Counted from the stretch's first letter, positions 11,146 through 22,114 are shown. The stretch is DNA of 64,000 nucleotides from Shewanella olleyana (GCF_023283825.1 NZ_JAKILD010000020.1:37224-101223), one strand, 5' to 3'. The notes: generated by a model not told the origin, from the letters alone. Made by a program: numbers and translations.

Positions 11146-11991
11146 TCACTCTGCTAACAAGTATTCACCATGGAAACGAAGGTGCTCTTCAATGAAACTA
11201 CTAATAAAGAAGTAACTATGATCATAACCTTGCTGCATGCGTAAAGTCAGTGGGTAGTTCTTTATTTTAGCAGCATCAACTAAGGTTTCTGGCTTCAGTT
11301 GTTCTTCAAGGAAGTTATCGTCAGTGCCTTGATCCACCAGCATAGGTACGGTTGAATTTGATGCTTTGATTAGCTCAACGCTGTCATATTCAAGCCAATC
11401 TTGTTTATCTTGACCTAAATAACCATTAAATGCTTTCAATCCCCATGGGCAATCGATCGGATGACAAATAGGACTAAACGCTGATATGGACTGATATCGA
11501 TCGGCATTTTTAAGACCAATCGTTATGGCGCCATGTCCGCCCATTGAGTGACCGCTTATACTGCGCTTATCAGTGACAGGAAAATGTTGTTCGACCAATT
11601 TAGGTAATTCATGCACAACATAGTCATACATTTGATAATGAGTATTAAAGGGAGCTTGGGTGGCATTTAAATAAAAGCCAGCACCTAAACCAAAATCATA
11701 AGCGCCATCGGTATCATCAGCGACATTCTCTCCACGCGGGCTAGTATCTGGTGCGACAATGGCAATGCCAAGTTCAGCTGCAATGCGTTGAATGCCGGAC
11801 TTTTGCATCACATTTTCATCAGTACAAGTGAGTCCTGATAACCAATAAAGTACGGGGACTTTTTGGGTCGCCGCTTGCGGTGGTAAATAAATAGCAAAAC
11901 GCATACTGCAATTTACCGTAGTTGAAGTATGGGTGTATTGCTTCAACCATCCGCCAAACACTTTATTACTGCTGATATTTTCAATGGTCAT
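11146..11991 (-). CDS. fghA: S-formylglutathione hydrolase
   Basis: It hydrolyses S-formylglutathione to formate and glutathione, the second step of glutathione-dependent formaldehyde removal. It is an esterase-D type alpha/beta hydrolase with nucleophile Ser149 in GHSMGG, an Asp in DQGTDDN and a His in QGYDHSYFF. I start it at the ATG at 11991 (281 residues, MTIENISSNKVFGGWLKQY), which has an AAAGGA site upstream; the longer frame to 12027 adds 12 residues that do not resemble the family. It follows frmA by 83 bases on the same strand. Confidence 0.95.
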   Translation of the reverse strand: MTIENISSNKVFGGWLKQYTHTSTTVNCSMRFAIYLPPQAATQKVPVLYWLSGLTCTDENVMQKSGIQRIAAELGIAIVAPDTSPRGENVADDTDGAYDFGLGAGFYLNATQAPFNTHYQMYDYVVHELPKLVEQHFPVTDKRSISGHSMGGHGAITIGLKNADRYQSISAFSPICHPIDCPWGLKAFNGYLGQDKQDWLEYDSVELIKASNSTVPMLVDQGTDDNFLEEQLKPETLVDAAKIKNYPLTLRMQQGYDHSYFFISSFIEEHLRFHGEYLLAE

Positions 11992-12074
11992 TCGAGATCC
12001 TTTTACAGGCCATGTTGCTGACACCAACTAAACCTAATCAGATGAAGTTGGCGCCATTCTATTGAACTAAATAT

Positions 12075-13220
<1,146 letters not shown>

Positions 13221-13242
13221 TTAATGACGTTCGATAAAAGCA

Positions 13243-13259
13243 ATCTACTTAGTGTAGAT
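13243..13259. promoter_or_regulatory. Candidate LysR-type operator in frmA/regulator intergenic region
   Basis: A perfect interrupted palindrome, ATCTAC-N5-GTAGAT, lies 38 bases upstream of the frmA start and 90 bases upstream of the divergent LysR gene. Size and position fit a LysR-type binding site. No experiment supports it. Confidence 0.5.
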
Positions 13260-13348
13260 GTGATTTTGTATTAATAGAGCTATTGTATTTATTTTCTGTC
13301 AGTTGATAATAAGCTTAAATAACAAATGACTTTTACGAGTGAGTAATA

Positions 13349-14224
13349 ATGCTGCCATGGGAAGGTGTTTATGAGTTTGTCGCAGTCGCTGAAACCGACA
13401 GTTTTACCGCGGCAGGAAAGCGATTGTCTATTTCGACAGCTCAAGTTAGTCGCCAAATCAGTCAAATTGAGAATAGGTTAAATACTAAACTGTTTTACCG
13501 CACTACAAGAAAAGTCTCGCTTACTGAAGAAGGCCAAGTTTTCTACCGTCATTGCCGGCAAGTCATAGATGGACTTGAAGAGGCTGAACGGGCTATTAGT
13601 AGTTTACAAAATAAACCCCAAGGTTTAATTAAGCTGACAGCACCAGTGACCTATGGTGAAAAATTTATCATGCCGATAGTGACGGATTACATGCAACAGC
13701 ATCCAGATGTTGAAGTCATCTGTGAACTCACCAATCGACAATTAGATTTAGTCGAAGGTGGTTATGACTTGGCTATTCGATTAGGGCGATTAGCAGACTC
13801 AAGCATGATGGCAAAAAAACTCACCAGTCGTGAGCAGTTTGTTTGCGCAGCTCCAGAATATATTAATCGCTTTGGTGCACCCTATACTTTATCTGAGCTG
13901 AGTCAGCATAACTGTTTAATAGGTTCTCAGCCTCACTGGCATTTTAATGAGTCAGGTAAAGACAGAAGTATAAAGGTGCAGGGCAACTTGCAGTGTAGCA
14001 GTGGCATAAGTTTGCTTGATGCTGCATTAAAAGGTTTAGGTATTGTGCAGCTACCTGGTTATTACGTTAAGCAGGCCATTGCTGATAATAAATTAAACGT
14101 ACTGTTAGCTTCATTTCAGCAAGAGCAAGAAGGTATTTGGGCTCTATATCCACACAATCGTCATTTATCGCCAAAAGTCAGGCTACTGGTGGATAAGCTG
14201 ACCGAGTGCCTTTCGCAAAAATGA
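13349..14224 (+). CDS. LysR-family transcriptional regulator (next to frmA)
   Basis: The 291-residue protein has an N-terminal winged helix-turn-helix (residues about 8-66, FVAVAETDSFTAAGKRLSIS then QVSRQISQIENRL) and a LysR substrate-binding domain from about residue 90. It belongs to the large single-gene subgroup whose members are often divergent from the genes they control. Here the divergent gene is frmA, so control of formaldehyde detoxification is the natural guess. The inducer is unknown. Confidence 0.88.
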   Translation: MLPWEGVYEFVAVAETDSFTAAGKRLSISTAQVSRQISQIENRLNTKLFYRTTRKVSLTEEGQVFYRHCRQVIDGLEEAERAISSLQNKPQGLIKLTAPVTYGEKFIMPIVTDYMQQHPDVEVICELTNRQLDLVEGGYDLAIRLGRLADSSMMAKKLTSREQFVCAAPEYINRFGAPYTLSELSQHNCLIGSQPHWHFNESGKDRSIKVQGNLQCSSGISLLDAALKGLGIVQLPGYYVKQAIADNKLNVLLASFQQEQEGIWALYPHNRHLSPKVRLLVDKLTECLSQK

Positions 14225-14284
14225 TTTTTGCTACTTCAAAAATGGTTTGCTTTACCATTTAGCTAATAAATCCTAATTAACGAT

Positions 14285-14300
14285 TTGGAATAAGTTCCAA
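14285..14300. promoter_or_regulatory. Inverted repeat upstream of flavoprotein gene, copy 1
   Basis: TTGGAA-N4-TTCCAA, extended to a perfect 10-base-pair inverted repeat at 14281-14304. It has no following T-run, so it is not a typical terminator. The same TGGAA-N4-TTCCA core recurs at 14400. Confidence 0.5.
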
Positions 14301-14399
14301 ATCGCTATCTTACGTCCATATTTGTTTAAAATATGAGCTCCAGTTAACTTTTGTAAATCTACTCCTTTAGATATATCTAACTGCTGTTTAATTCCCTTT

Positions 14400-14415
14400 T
14401 TGGAATTGATTCCAT
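14400..14415. promoter_or_regulatory. Inverted repeat upstream of flavoprotein gene, copy 2
   Basis: TTGGAA-N4-TTCCAT, the second copy of the motif, centred 115 bases from the first and ending 42 bases before the flavoprotein start, within the expected promoter. Confidence 0.5.
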
Positions 14416-14457
14416 CTTTATGATGGTTAGGTCAATTTAAACAAAGGGTGATGACCT

Positions 14458-15978
14458 ATGAGTAATGTAGATCTGTTAGGACGCCGTAAATTTATCGCGG
14501 GTTTAGGCGCTGCAGCGGGTGCTGCAATGGTAGCTCCAGCGATGGCTGTTTCTGAAAAAACGGACGGTGTTAAGTGGGATAAAGAAGTTGAAATCGTTAT
14601 TATTGGTTCTGGATTTGCTGGCTTAGCTGCAGGGATTGAGGCAACAAAACTGGGCGCAAAAGATGTCCATATTTTTGAAAAAATGTCTTACTTTGGTGGT
14701 AATTCAGCGATTAATGGTGGCTTATTTGCAGCACCAGGAACGCCAATGCAATCTAAAGAAGGCGTAAAAGATTCTGTTGATCGCATGGTCGCTGATCAAA
14801 TGGCTGCTGGACGTGGTATTGCCGATGAAGCATTACTTCGCCATGTTGCTGAGCATGCAATGGAAGCTTTACAAATGACTTTTGATGCGGGCTCTGAGTA
14901 CCATCCATATCTGCAACAGCTTGGTGGTCATTCTGTTGCACGTACTTACCAAACAACCGTGAGTTGTGGTGCGGGTATTACCCAACCTTTATTACATAAG
15001 TGTCGTGATTTGGGTGTTCATACTCATAACCGCTCTAAGTTTGAAGGTTTCTTGATTGGTGGTAACGGCGAAGTTCTTGGCGTTAAAATGCGTGATAACT
15101 ACCACTTTGATGAAGAGCAGCCAGGTAAAGTCATTAATATTCGTGCCAAACGTGGTGTGATTATGGCAACAGGTGGTTTTGCTCAAAACGTTAATCTTCG
15201 CATGGCGCAAGATCCAACATTAACCTCAGAAGTAGGTTGTACCAATGCCCCAGGTGCTACAGGTGAAGGCATGTATGAAATGTTCCGCTTAGGTGCAGTA
15301 CCTGTTCATTTAGCTCATATTCAATCAGGTCCATGGGCATCACCTGATGAAGGTGGTTTTGGTTACGTGTCTAACTATTCTATTTACAATTTCCCTCATT
15401 CAATTGCGATTAACCGTTTAACAGGTAAACGCTTTATGAACGAAATTGCTGACCGTAAAACGCGTGCCGATGCCGAGCTTGCATGTCGTGATGAAAAAGG
15501 AAATGCACTACCTCCAATCTTAATCACCAGTTATAAGGATTCTAAAAAGCACCCTAATACTAAGAAAGTGATTAAGTACAATGTGGGCTGGAAGTTTGAT
15601 TCTATTGAAGAACTTGCCTCTCATTTTAATGTACCAACTAAAGCACTTAAAACCCAAATTGAAGAATATAACCAGTACGTTAAGTCAGGTGAAGATACTC
15701 AATTTGGCAAGAATATGACCAAGGCGAAAGACAAGTATATTGAAGCACCGTTTACCGTTGTTCGTTTATGGCCAAAAGTGCATTACTGCCAAGGTGGTGT
15801 GCAAATTACAACTAAAGCAGAAGTAAAAGACAGCTTTACTGGTAATCCTATTGCTGGTTTATATGCCGCTGGTGAAGTGTGTGGTGGTATCCATGGTGTG
15901 AGTCGTTTAGGTAGTTGTTCTATTCCTGAATGTATGGTCATGGGAATGACAGCCGCCCGCAGCATGATGAAAGCTTAG
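14458..15978 (+). CDS. Flavocytochrome c-type FAD flavoprotein subunit, periplasmic 2-enoate reductase of unknown substrate
   Basis: A 506-residue FAD protein of the fumarate reductase/succinate dehydrogenase flavoprotein family, separated from its heme domain. Residues 9-30 form a Tat signal (RRKFIAG, hydrophobic Ala-rich stretch, APAMA), so it acts in the periplasm. FAD motif: IIGSGFAGLAAGIEA (48-62), then YFGGNSAINGG (78-88). The acid-catalyst arginine region is ADRKTR (331-336), and the carboxylate-binding arginine is Arg483 in HGVSRLG. The HHTMGG of fumarate reductase reads HYCQGG (442-447). Electrons should come from the tetraheme cytochrome encoded 22 bases downstream. The substrate is unknown and is probably not fumarate. 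Confidence 0.88.
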   Translation: MSNVDLLGRRKFIAGLGAAAGAAMVAPAMAVSEKTDGVKWDKEVEIVIIGSGFAGLAAGIEATKLGAKDVHIFEKMSYFGGNSAINGGLFAAPGTPMQSKEGVKDSVDRMVADQMAAGRGIADEALLRHVAEHAMEALQMTFDAGSEYHPYLQQLGGHSVARTYQTTVSCGAGITQPLLHKCRDLGVHTHNRSKFEGFLIGGNGEVLGVKMRDNYHFDEEQPGKVINIRAKRGVIMATGGFAQNVNLRMAQDPTLTSEVGCTNAPGATGEGMYEMFRLGAVPVHLAHIQSGPWASPDEGGFGYVSNYSIYNFPHSIAINRLTGKRFMNEIADRKTRADAELACRDEKGNALPPILITSYKDSKKHPNTKKVIKYNVGWKFDSIEELASHFNVPTKALKTQIEEYNQYVKSGEDTQFGKNMTKAKDKYIEAPFTVVRLWPKVHYCQGGVQITTKAEVKDSFTGNPIAGLYAAGEVCGGIHGVSRLGSCSIPECMVMGMTAARSMMKA

Positions 15979-16000
15979 CCCCAAAACACAAGAGGAATTA

Positions 16001-16357
16001 TTGATGAAAACATTAAAGATGATGCTTGCAATGGGTTTACTTTGTTTAAGCAGTGCAGCCGTTCAAGCGGTAGAAATTAGAGATCATCACCAAGAAGTGA
16101 TTGGTAAAGATTGTAAAACCTGTCATGACAATGGCATTAAGCAATTTCCATCAGATCAAGCTTGTCAGCAGTGTCATGATGTAGATGAACTTGCTGAAAC
16201 AACTGCTCGTAGTGAAGAAGATAAGTGGCAAAACCCACATAACAACTTACATTACGGTAAAGAGTTACCTTGTCAGGAATGTCATGGTGAACATAAAGCG
16301 AAAGAGCCGATTTGTAGTAACTGTCATACATTTAAGTATGATAAGCACAAAAAATAA
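16001..16357 (+). CDS. Periplasmic tetraheme cytochrome c, partner of the flavoprotein
   Basis: A 118-residue small cytochrome c with a Sec signal peptide (residues 1-23, cleaved near VQA) and four heme-attachment motifs: CKTCH 38-42, CQQCH 55-59, CQECH 91-95 and CSNCH 105-109. It matches the N-terminal tetraheme domain of Shewanella flavocytochrome c fumarate reductase, but as a separate protein. It follows the flavoprotein gene by 22 bases with a GAGGAAT ribosome site. Its role would be to pass electrons from the quinol side (CymA-like donor) to the flavoprotein; the donor is inference. Confidence 0.92.
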   Translation: MMKTLKMMLAMGLLCLSSAAVQAVEIRDHHQEVIGKDCKTCHDNGIKQFPSDQACQQCHDVDELAETTARSEEDKWQNPHNNLHYGKELPCQECHGEHKAKEPICSNCHTFKYDKHKK

Positions 16358-16437
16358 TACTTAACTGATACGCCTCAAAAGAAGATTGAATATTGAGTTT
16401 TAATTTCCCCATTTAAATTCATTTATGAAGTCTTTTG

Positions 16438-16470
16438 AAAGCCTCTAACCCGTTGGTTAGGGGCTTTTTT
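16438..16470. terminator. Rho-independent terminator after the flavocytochrome operon
   Basis: A 13-base-pair stem (AAAGCCTCTAACC with GGTTAGGGGCTTT, one G-T pair) with a 4-base loop, followed by six T. It ends the plus-strand operon and also faces the convergent LysR gene. Confidence 0.9.
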
Positions 16471-16503
16471 ATGTTTAACTGTTTTTATAGATAAATAGAT
16501 AGA

Positions 16504-17373
16504 TTAGCTATCAGCCACTTCGGCTAAGTTCTCAACATTGGCTTTGATTAGGGTAATCAATTGTTGTGTTGCATCAGTTTGAGTATCAGGATTGAGGTAT
16601 AGCGCTTCATTGAACACAGGTAAAATAGGCAGGCCATGTTCAATGGGATCTAATATTTGCATTTTGTCGCTGATCCGAAACTCTGCAACAGGTGCAATTG
16701 CCAGATCATTTTCGACGGCCATACATAATGCTTGTGGTGAAGGCGTTGATAATAATACGTTGATTGATCGCATTGTCAGCTGATGATTAGCGAACACTTG
16801 CGCACGAATAGGGCAGTTTTCTGGATAAAGTGCCATTGGAAGCACGTTACGCTTATGGGCATTGCCATTTTTGGCTGCGACCCAATGAAAGCGTCGTTCA
16901 AACAGTAATTCACCATTTGCAGGTGTTTGCCAATGAGTTGCTACAATGACGTCAAACTCGCCTTGCTGTAAGCGCTTATATAAATTTCCACTAACGTCAG
17001 TATCTATAACCAATTCAATACATGTGAATTCACGAATAAATTCTAATAAACAACTGCTCAAGTAACGTTTTATATAGTCTGTTGGCACACCAAGTCGAAT
17101 GATTTCTCGATTTTGGCAATCTTTTAAATCATCTAAAGCCTTTGAATTGAGTTGCATCATTTTATAGGCGTAGTTAAGTAAAGTGACACCTGAATCGGTC
17201 AGCGTAACACCTTTGTTATCGCGGATTAATAATGGCTGGCCAACACTTTCTTCAAGCTTTTTAATTTGCAGACTTAATGCTGATTGGGTTCGACAAATCT
17301 GCTCAGCAGCTTTTGAAAGGTTGCCATTTTCGGCGACCGCGATGAAGCTTTCTAGTAATTCAATTTTTAACAT
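16504..17373 (-). CDS. LysR-family transcriptional regulator
   Basis: The 289-residue protein has an N-terminal winged helix-turn-helix (residues 5-63, FIAVAENGNLSKAAEQIC, SALSLQIKKLEE) and a co-inducer-binding domain. It is convergent with the flavoprotein-cytochrome operon. Shewanella split flavocytochrome operons are commonly accompanied by a LysR gene, so it is a candidate regulator of that operon; this is inference from position. The ligand is unknown. Confidence 0.87.
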   Translation of the reverse strand: MLKIELLESFIAVAENGNLSKAAEQICRTQSALSLQIKKLEESVGQPLLIRDNKGVTLTDSGVTLLNYAYKMMQLNSKALDDLKDCQNREIIRLGVPTDYIKRYLSSCLLEFIREFTCIELVIDTDVSGNLYKRLQQGEFDVIVATHWQTPANGELLFERRFHWVAAKNGNAHKRNVLPMALYPENCPIRAQVFANHQLTMRSINVLLSTPSPQALCMAVENDLAIAPVAEFRISDKMQILDPIEHGLPILPVFNEALYLNPDTQTDATQQLITLIKANVENLAEVADS

Positions 17374-17507
17374 TGGCTTTAGATAATCTGGCTATTGAGA
17401 TTGATCATAGTGGTATCAGTATTACTTAATATCGAAAACGTAAAAAGCTTGTTATCGTGTGAATGTGAACTGGTAACATATTTTTCATTCAAAGTAAGGG
17501 ATACATC

Positions 17508-18155
17508 ATGAGTACTTGGCAGCAAAGAGGAGAATACCTAGTCGAAGTATCTCAGCGTTGTTTAAGAGGGCATAAAACATTTGATTTATGTCGTTCACAT
17601 TTAGTTCAAGCTAGCCAAATATCTAAGGGGACTATTTATAATCACTTCCCTACAGAGGCTGATTTAATGGTTGCTGTAGCAATTCATGATTTAAATCGTT
17701 GGAGTGTTCAGGCTGCACTTGATGAACAACATTATCAAGACCCGCTTATTCAGTTTTTAGCTCATCAATGTTGGCGTTTACACGATACCTTAGTTAATAA
17801 AACCTTTGTCATTGAAAGAGTCATGCCTAACTCTGATGTTTTATCTCAAGCTAGTGAGGTGTATCAGGTAGCTTATCAGCAAAGTTACGATGCTTATTTT
17901 TTATGGTTTCATGGAATTATTGCAAAAATAGGCAAGGTTGAAGGCTTTAATCGTGATGAATTAGTGATGAGCTACTTACGTGGTGCGATGATTAATTGTG
18001 ATGATGCAGATAAGGACGGAAATGATGTTCAGCTATATTATCAATACTGTTATGCCATCGTTCAATTACTAGGGCACTCAGATAAAAGATTACCTGCTAT
18101 TACTAAGTTTAAAGAATGGTTAAGTAAAATGCCGCAACATCAAACTGCGGCATAA
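17508..18155 (+). CDS. TetR/AcrR-family transcriptional regulator
   Basis: A 215-residue protein with a TetR-type helix-turn-helix at about residues 22-55, ending in the typical SKGTIYNHFPTEADLMVAV recognition and capping region. The C-terminal ligand domain has no recognisable subfamily features. It is divergent from the LysR gene at 16504 (134-base gap) and convergent with the exonuclease gene. No target can be named; the divergent LysR gene or its own promoter are the nearest options. Confidence 0.85.
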   Translation: MSTWQQRGEYLVEVSQRCLRGHKTFDLCRSHLVQASQISKGTIYNHFPTEADLMVAVAIHDLNRWSVQAALDEQHYQDPLIQFLAHQCWRLHDTLVNKTFVIERVMPNSDVLSQASEVYQVAYQQSYDAYFLWFHGIIAKIGKVEGFNRDELVMSYLRGAMINCDDADKDGNDVQLYYQYCYAIVQLLGHSDKRLPAITKFKEWLSKMPQHQTAA

Positions 18156-18172
18156 GGTATTTAATTTTAAGA

Positions 18173-18781
18173 TTATTGCGTCAAAAAGGCCATGACTTTC
18201 GCTTTTGGCATACCAGTAATCTTTTGAATCTTATCAAATGTGACTTCTTGGTTGGGACTATATTGCTCAATGGTATTAAGTTGATGCAGCCATAAATGTC
18301 CTGTCATGGTGGCATCTGCTAATGCTCTATGAAAAACACCATCATTAGGTAGTTGATGGTAATCAACCAAGGTCCCTAATTTATGATTAGGCGCTTCTTG
18401 GTTAATTCTGCGTGATAACAATAAAGAACAAGAAAATTGTCCTGAATATCGATGATTAATTCGCTCGAACTCTGCATCTAAAAACTTCTTATCAAAGCTA
18501 GCGTTATGGGCTACTAGGTTGAAGTCTCCAATAAAATCAGCAAAGCGTGCCATGACAGTTTCGCAATCATCGGCTGTTTGCAGCATTTGATTGCTAATAC
18601 CTGTGTAGTTTTCAATAAAACTATTTACCCGACGTCCTGGGTTCATTAATTCTTGAAACGAGTCTACTACAACTCCATTCACCAGCTTAACAGCGCCAAT
18701 TTCAATGGCTCTATCAGCGTTATCAGGTGATAAGCCGGTGGTCTCGAAATCGAGTACGATAACGGTATTTGCTAAACTCAT
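18173..18781 (-). CDS. DnaQ-like 3'-5' exonuclease (DEDDh family)
   Basis: A 202-residue exonuclease-domain protein. The DEDDh active site is visible: Asp11 and Glu13 in VLDFETTGL, Asp in HNASFDKKF, and the His and Asp of HRALADA. It resembles the epsilon proofreading subunit but is shorter than DnaQ and lacks the C-terminal part that binds the polymerase, so it is probably a stand-alone nuclease for DNA or RNA ends. It starts only 5 bases after the mnmE stop and is likely co-transcribed with it. Confidence 0.85.
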   Translation of the reverse strand: MSLANTVIVLDFETTGLSPDNADRAIEIGAVKLVNGVVVDSFQELMNPGRRVNSFIENYTGISNQMLQTADDCETVMARFADFIGDFNLVAHNASFDKKFLDAEFERINHRYSGQFSCSLLLSRRINQEAPNHKLGTLVDYHQLPNDGVFHRALADATMTGHLWLHQLNTIEQYSPNQEVTFDKIQKITGMPKAKVMAFLTQ

Positions 18782-18786
18782 AAGGG

Positions 18787-20145
18787 CTATTTACCAATAC
18801 AAAAAGAACTAAAGATTTTGCCAAGTAAATCATCTGAGGTGAACTTACCGGTAATTTCAGAGAGGGCCATTTGTGCCATACGCAGTTCTTCTGCTAACAA
18901 TTCACCGGCTAAATACACTTCCAGTTGCTCTTTTCCTAACTGCAAGTGACTTGAAGCTAAGTCTAATGCTTCCAAATGACGACGACGGGCGATGAACCCA
19001 CCTTCAAGGTTACTTTGGTAGCCCATGAGAGTCTTAAGATGTTGTTTAAGCTCTTCAACACCTAAACCTGTTTTAGCTGAAATGCGGTAAACGTTATAAC
19101 CGTGCTCATCAGTCGTCATAACTGGCTCGCCGGTTAAATCGGCTTTATTACGTACAACGGTGACACCAAGTCTTGATGGCAGACGGTCTATAAAGTCAGG
19201 CCAAATATCATGTGGATTAACGTCGGTAGTCGTGGTGCCATCAACCATAAATAACACCCGATCAGCAGTGGCTATTTCATCCCATGCGCGCTCAATACCA
19301 ATTTTTTCTACGGTATCAGCTGTGTCACGCAAACCTGCTGTATCGATAATATGCAGTGGCATGCCATCTAAATGGATGTGTTCGCGCAGTACATCACGGG
19401 TAGTTCCAGCAATTTCAGTCACAATAGCGGATTCTTTACCTGCTAATGCATTTAACAAGCTAGATTTACCCGCGTTAGGGCGACCCGCAATGACAACTTT
19501 CATGCCTTCACGAATAATAGAACCCTGTTTAGCACTGGCTTGGACAGAGTCGAGTTTATCGATGATTTTATACAGAGAATTAGCAATTTTACCGTCTGAT
19601 AAAAAATCCACTTCTTCATCTGGGAAATCAATCGCTGCTTCAACGTATAAACGCAAATTAGTGACTTGTTCGACAAGTTGGTGGACTTCATCCGAGAACT
19701 CGCCTTGGAGCGAGTTTAACGCGCTCTTAGCGGCTTGTTCGCTGGTGGCATCAATTAAATCAGCAATGGCTTCTGCTTGGGTTAAATCAAGCTTATCGTT
19801 CATAAAGGCTTGCTCACTGAACTCACCTGGTTTAGCAATTCGAAGCCCATCAACTTCCATGACACGCTTAATCAGCATGTCTAATACTATTTGGCCGCCA
19901 TGACCTTGCAGTTCCAATACATCTTCACCAGTAAAGGAGTTAGGTCCTTTAAAGAATAAGGCAATCCCTTGGTCAATGACTTCACCAGTCGCACTTTTAA
20001 AGTCACAGTAGTCGGCATAACGGGTTTTAGGTAAATGGCCTAAAACGCTTTGTGCGACTTCAGTTGCTTTATCACCTGATACACGAATGATACCGACGCC
20101 GCCACGACCTGGTGCGGTTGCTTGTGCCACGATAGTGTCTGTCAT
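18787..20145 (-). CDS. mnmE: tRNA modification GTPase MnmE
   Basis: MnmE works with MnmG to modify wobble uridines of tRNA. The 452-residue protein starts [23 protein letters not shown] (folate-binding N-domain, shown here in part) and contains a G domain with GRPNAGKSS (about 223-231), a DTAGLRDT switch and NKAD. It ends in the conserved CIGK with its functional cysteine. It is separated from yidC by a strong terminator-like hairpin, so it may have its own promoter in the 82-base gap. Confidence 0.98.
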   Translation of the reverse strand: MTDTIVAQATAPGRGGVGIIRVSGDKATEVAQSVLGHLPKTRYADYCDFKSATGEVIDQGIALFFKGPNSFTGEDVLELQGHGGQIVLDMLIKRVMEVDGLRIAKPGEFSEQAFMNDKLDLTQAEAIADLIDATSEQAAKSALNSLQGEFSDEVHQLVEQVTNLRLYVEAAIDFPDEEVDFLSDGKIANSLYKIIDKLDSVQASAKQGSIIREGMKVVIAGRPNAGKSSLLNALAGKESAIVTEIAGTTRDVLREHIHLDGMPLHIIDTAGLRDTADTVEKIGIERAWDEIATADRVLFMVDGTTTTDVNPHDIWPDFIDRLPSRLGVTVVRNKADLTGEPVMTTDEHGYNVYRISAKTGLGVEELKQHLKTLMGYQSNLEGGFIARRRHLEALDLASSHLQLGKEQLEVYLAGELLAEELRMAQMALSEITGKFTSDDLLGKIFSSFCIGK

Positions 20146-20168
20146 TGAAGAAAACCTTGTTGAAAATA

Positions 20169-20200
20169 GTAAAGGAAAAGGCGGCTTAATAGCCGCCTTT
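20169..20200 (-). terminator. Terminator between yidC and mnmE
   Basis: A perfect 10-base-pair stem (AAAGGCGGCT / AGCCGCCTTT, loop TAAT) lies 28 bases past the yidC stop, with a T-rich tail on the minus strand. It should end or weaken read-through from the rpmH-yidC operon into mnmE. Confidence 0.8.
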
Positions 20201-20227
20201 AAAGATTATATCAGTTCGAGCTATGAC

Positions 20228-21856
20228 TTATTTTAAGCCTTTTTTCTCTAAACCGGCATAAATAATCTTTTGTTGTGTGATTGCCACTAAGTTACCAACT
20301 AACCAGTAAAGAACTAGTCCAGATGGGAACCATAGGAAGAACACAGTAAAGATAACTGGCATCCACTGCATCATTTTAACTTGCATAGGATCCATGGTTG
20401 GTGCCATTGGCTGCATTTTCTGCATTAACCACATAGACACACCCATTAATAACGGTAATACGTAGTAAGGATCTTGAACCGATAAATCGTCAATCCAAAG
20501 CATGAATGGTGCATGACGCAATTCATAACTTTCTAGTAGTACCCAATACAATGCGATGAAAATTGGCATTTGTAACAAGATAGGAAGACAGCCACCCATA
20601 GGGTTAACTTTCTCTTTCTTGTACAGTTCCATCATAGCTTGACCCATCTTCTGACGGTCATCACCAAAACGCTCTTTCAGCTCAGCAAGCTTTGGCTGTA
20701 GGTTACGCATTTTCGCCATTGAAGTGTATTGCGCTTTAGTCAGTGGGTATAAAAGACCACGTACAGATAGCGTAATTAAGATAATGGCCACACCCCAGTT
20801 AGTTACGATTGACTGGAAGAACATCAGTAACTTGTAGATAGGGATGGCTAACCACCAAAGGAAGCCGTAATCCACTACTAAGTTAAGTGTTTCTGAAATA
20901 TCAGATAGGGCTTTTTGATCTTTAGGACCAACAAAGAACTGTGCACTAATGGTTTGTTGTGTACCAGGAGCAATATCATGTACTGCGCCGCGGAAACCAA
21001 TGTTAGCTTGTCCACCAGCACTCATGCTTGTGAAAATAGTATTTGAGTCTGTTGCTGGTGGTACCCAAGCTGACACGTAGTAATGTTGAAGCATTGCTGC
21101 CCAACCGCCTAGTGTTTGTTGGTTTAGATTACTCTTAGCAATATCATCAAAATCATACTTTTCATAACGTACATCTTGAGTAGAGAATGCTGCACCACGG
21201 TAAGTCGGCATCATCATGCTACTTTCAGACTCTTGTACAGATTGTTTAATCTGACCGTACATTTGCATTTGAAGTGGCGCTGCAGTGGTGTTGTTTACGT
21301 TGTAATCAACTGTCACATCAAACTGACCACGAGTGAAAGTAAATACTTTGGTATAGCTTGCGCCATTTGCATCTACATAGCTTAATGGTACAGATAAAGT
21401 GTCTTGGCCAGCGGCTAACTCATATAGTTCAGACTCAGCAGAAAAATGCGCACGACCGTGAGTACTGCTATCAATACCATCACGTCCGATTAAGCCACTT
21501 TGAGAAATATAATTGAAAGAACCGTTTTGCTCTAACAGAACAAAAGCTTCTTCGCTATCGATTTCAACTTTATGGTCAACAAGTGCTGCATAAACAATAT
21601 CACCACCGACTGGGTCGATTTTGATGTTTAGCTGATCAGTGTTAACTGTAATCAGATTTTGAGTCGCCGGTAATTGAACAGGCATGCTTGAATCAGCATC
21701 AGGTACATCGCCAATGTTTGACGAAGGTACGTTATTCGTTTGAACAACCGATTGCGTTGCTGTCGGTTGTGGAGCTTTATCGTCTTGCCATGCTTGCCAA
21801 AGTAAAAAGCTGACAAACAGTAGTGCGATAAGCATTAAATTGCGTTGAGATTCCAT
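20228..21856 (-). CDS. yidC: Membrane protein insertase YidC
   Basis: YidC inserts and folds inner-membrane proteins, alone or with SecYEG. The 542-residue protein has an N-terminal anchor (residues 7-21), a large periplasmic beta domain (about 60-340) and the C-terminal conserved core of membrane spans, including [20 protein letters not shown] (shown in part) and the final [14 protein letters not shown] region. Length fits Gram-negative YidC. It lies 3 bases downstream of yidD in the rpmH-rnpA-yidD-yidC operon. Confidence 0.98.
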   Translation of the reverse strand: MESQRNLMLIALLFVSFLLWQAWQDDKAPQPTATQSVVQTNNVPSSNIGDVPDADSSMPVQLPATQNLITVNTDQLNIKIDPVGGDIVYAALVDHKVEIDSEEAFVLLEQNGSFNYISQSGLIGRDGIDSSTHGRAHFSAESELYELAAGQDTLSVPLSYVDANGASYTKVFTFTRGQFDVTVDYNVNNTTAAPLQMQMYGQIKQSVQESESSMMMPTYRGAAFSTQDVRYEKYDFDDIAKSNLNQQTLGGWAAMLQHYYVSAWVPPATDSNTIFTSMSAGGQANIGFRGAVHDIAPGTQQTISAQFFVGPKDQKALSDISETLNLVVDYGFLWWLAIPIYKLLMFFQSIVTNWGVAIILITLSVRGLLYPLTKAQYTSMAKMRNLQPKLAELKERFGDDRQKMGQAMMELYKKEKVNPMGGCLPILLQMPIFIALYWVLLESYELRHAPFMLWIDDLSVQDPYYVLPLLMGVSMWLMQKMQPMAPTMDPMQVKMMQWMPVIFTVFFLWFPSGLVLYWLVGNLVAITQQKIIYAGLEKKGLK

Positions 21857-21859
21857 AGC

Positions 21860-22114
21860 CTATTTGTTACACCTGTCGTTTTTAGGGGGGACGGGATCAC
21901 TTCCGCCGGGATGTAAAGGGTGACATTTTAGTATGCGTTTCGCTGCAAGCCAACAACCTTTCGCAGTTCCATGCGTTTTTATTGCTTCAATCGCATAATA
22001 AGAGCACGTTGGGTTGAATCTACAGCGAGGTCCCAGCATGGGGCTGATAAGAAGTTGATAACCACGAATAGCCTTGGTGGCTAGCCATTGTAACGGCGAC
22101 TGAGTTTGCGCCAT
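21860..22114 (-). CDS. yidD: Membrane protein insertion efficiency factor YidD
   Basis: This small 84-residue protein has the family pattern [21 protein letters not shown] followed by a [10 protein letters not shown] helix and a [18 protein letters not shown] tail (each given in part). It has an amphipathic N-terminus for inner-membrane attachment and assists YidC-linked insertion. Its start lies inside rnpA: the two frames overlap by 34 bases (22081-22114), as is common for this gene pair, suggesting translational coupling. Confidence 0.95.
   Translation of the reverse strand: MAQTQSPLQWLATKAIRGYQLLISPMLGPRCRFNPTCSYYAIEAIKTHGTAKGCWLAAKRILKCHPLHPGGSDPVPPKNDRCNK

Noticed and set aside
19160..19903. 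247-codon open frame on the plus strand across mnmE
   Set aside because: It is antisense to a full-length, highly conserved gene and has no family resemblance or ribosome site.
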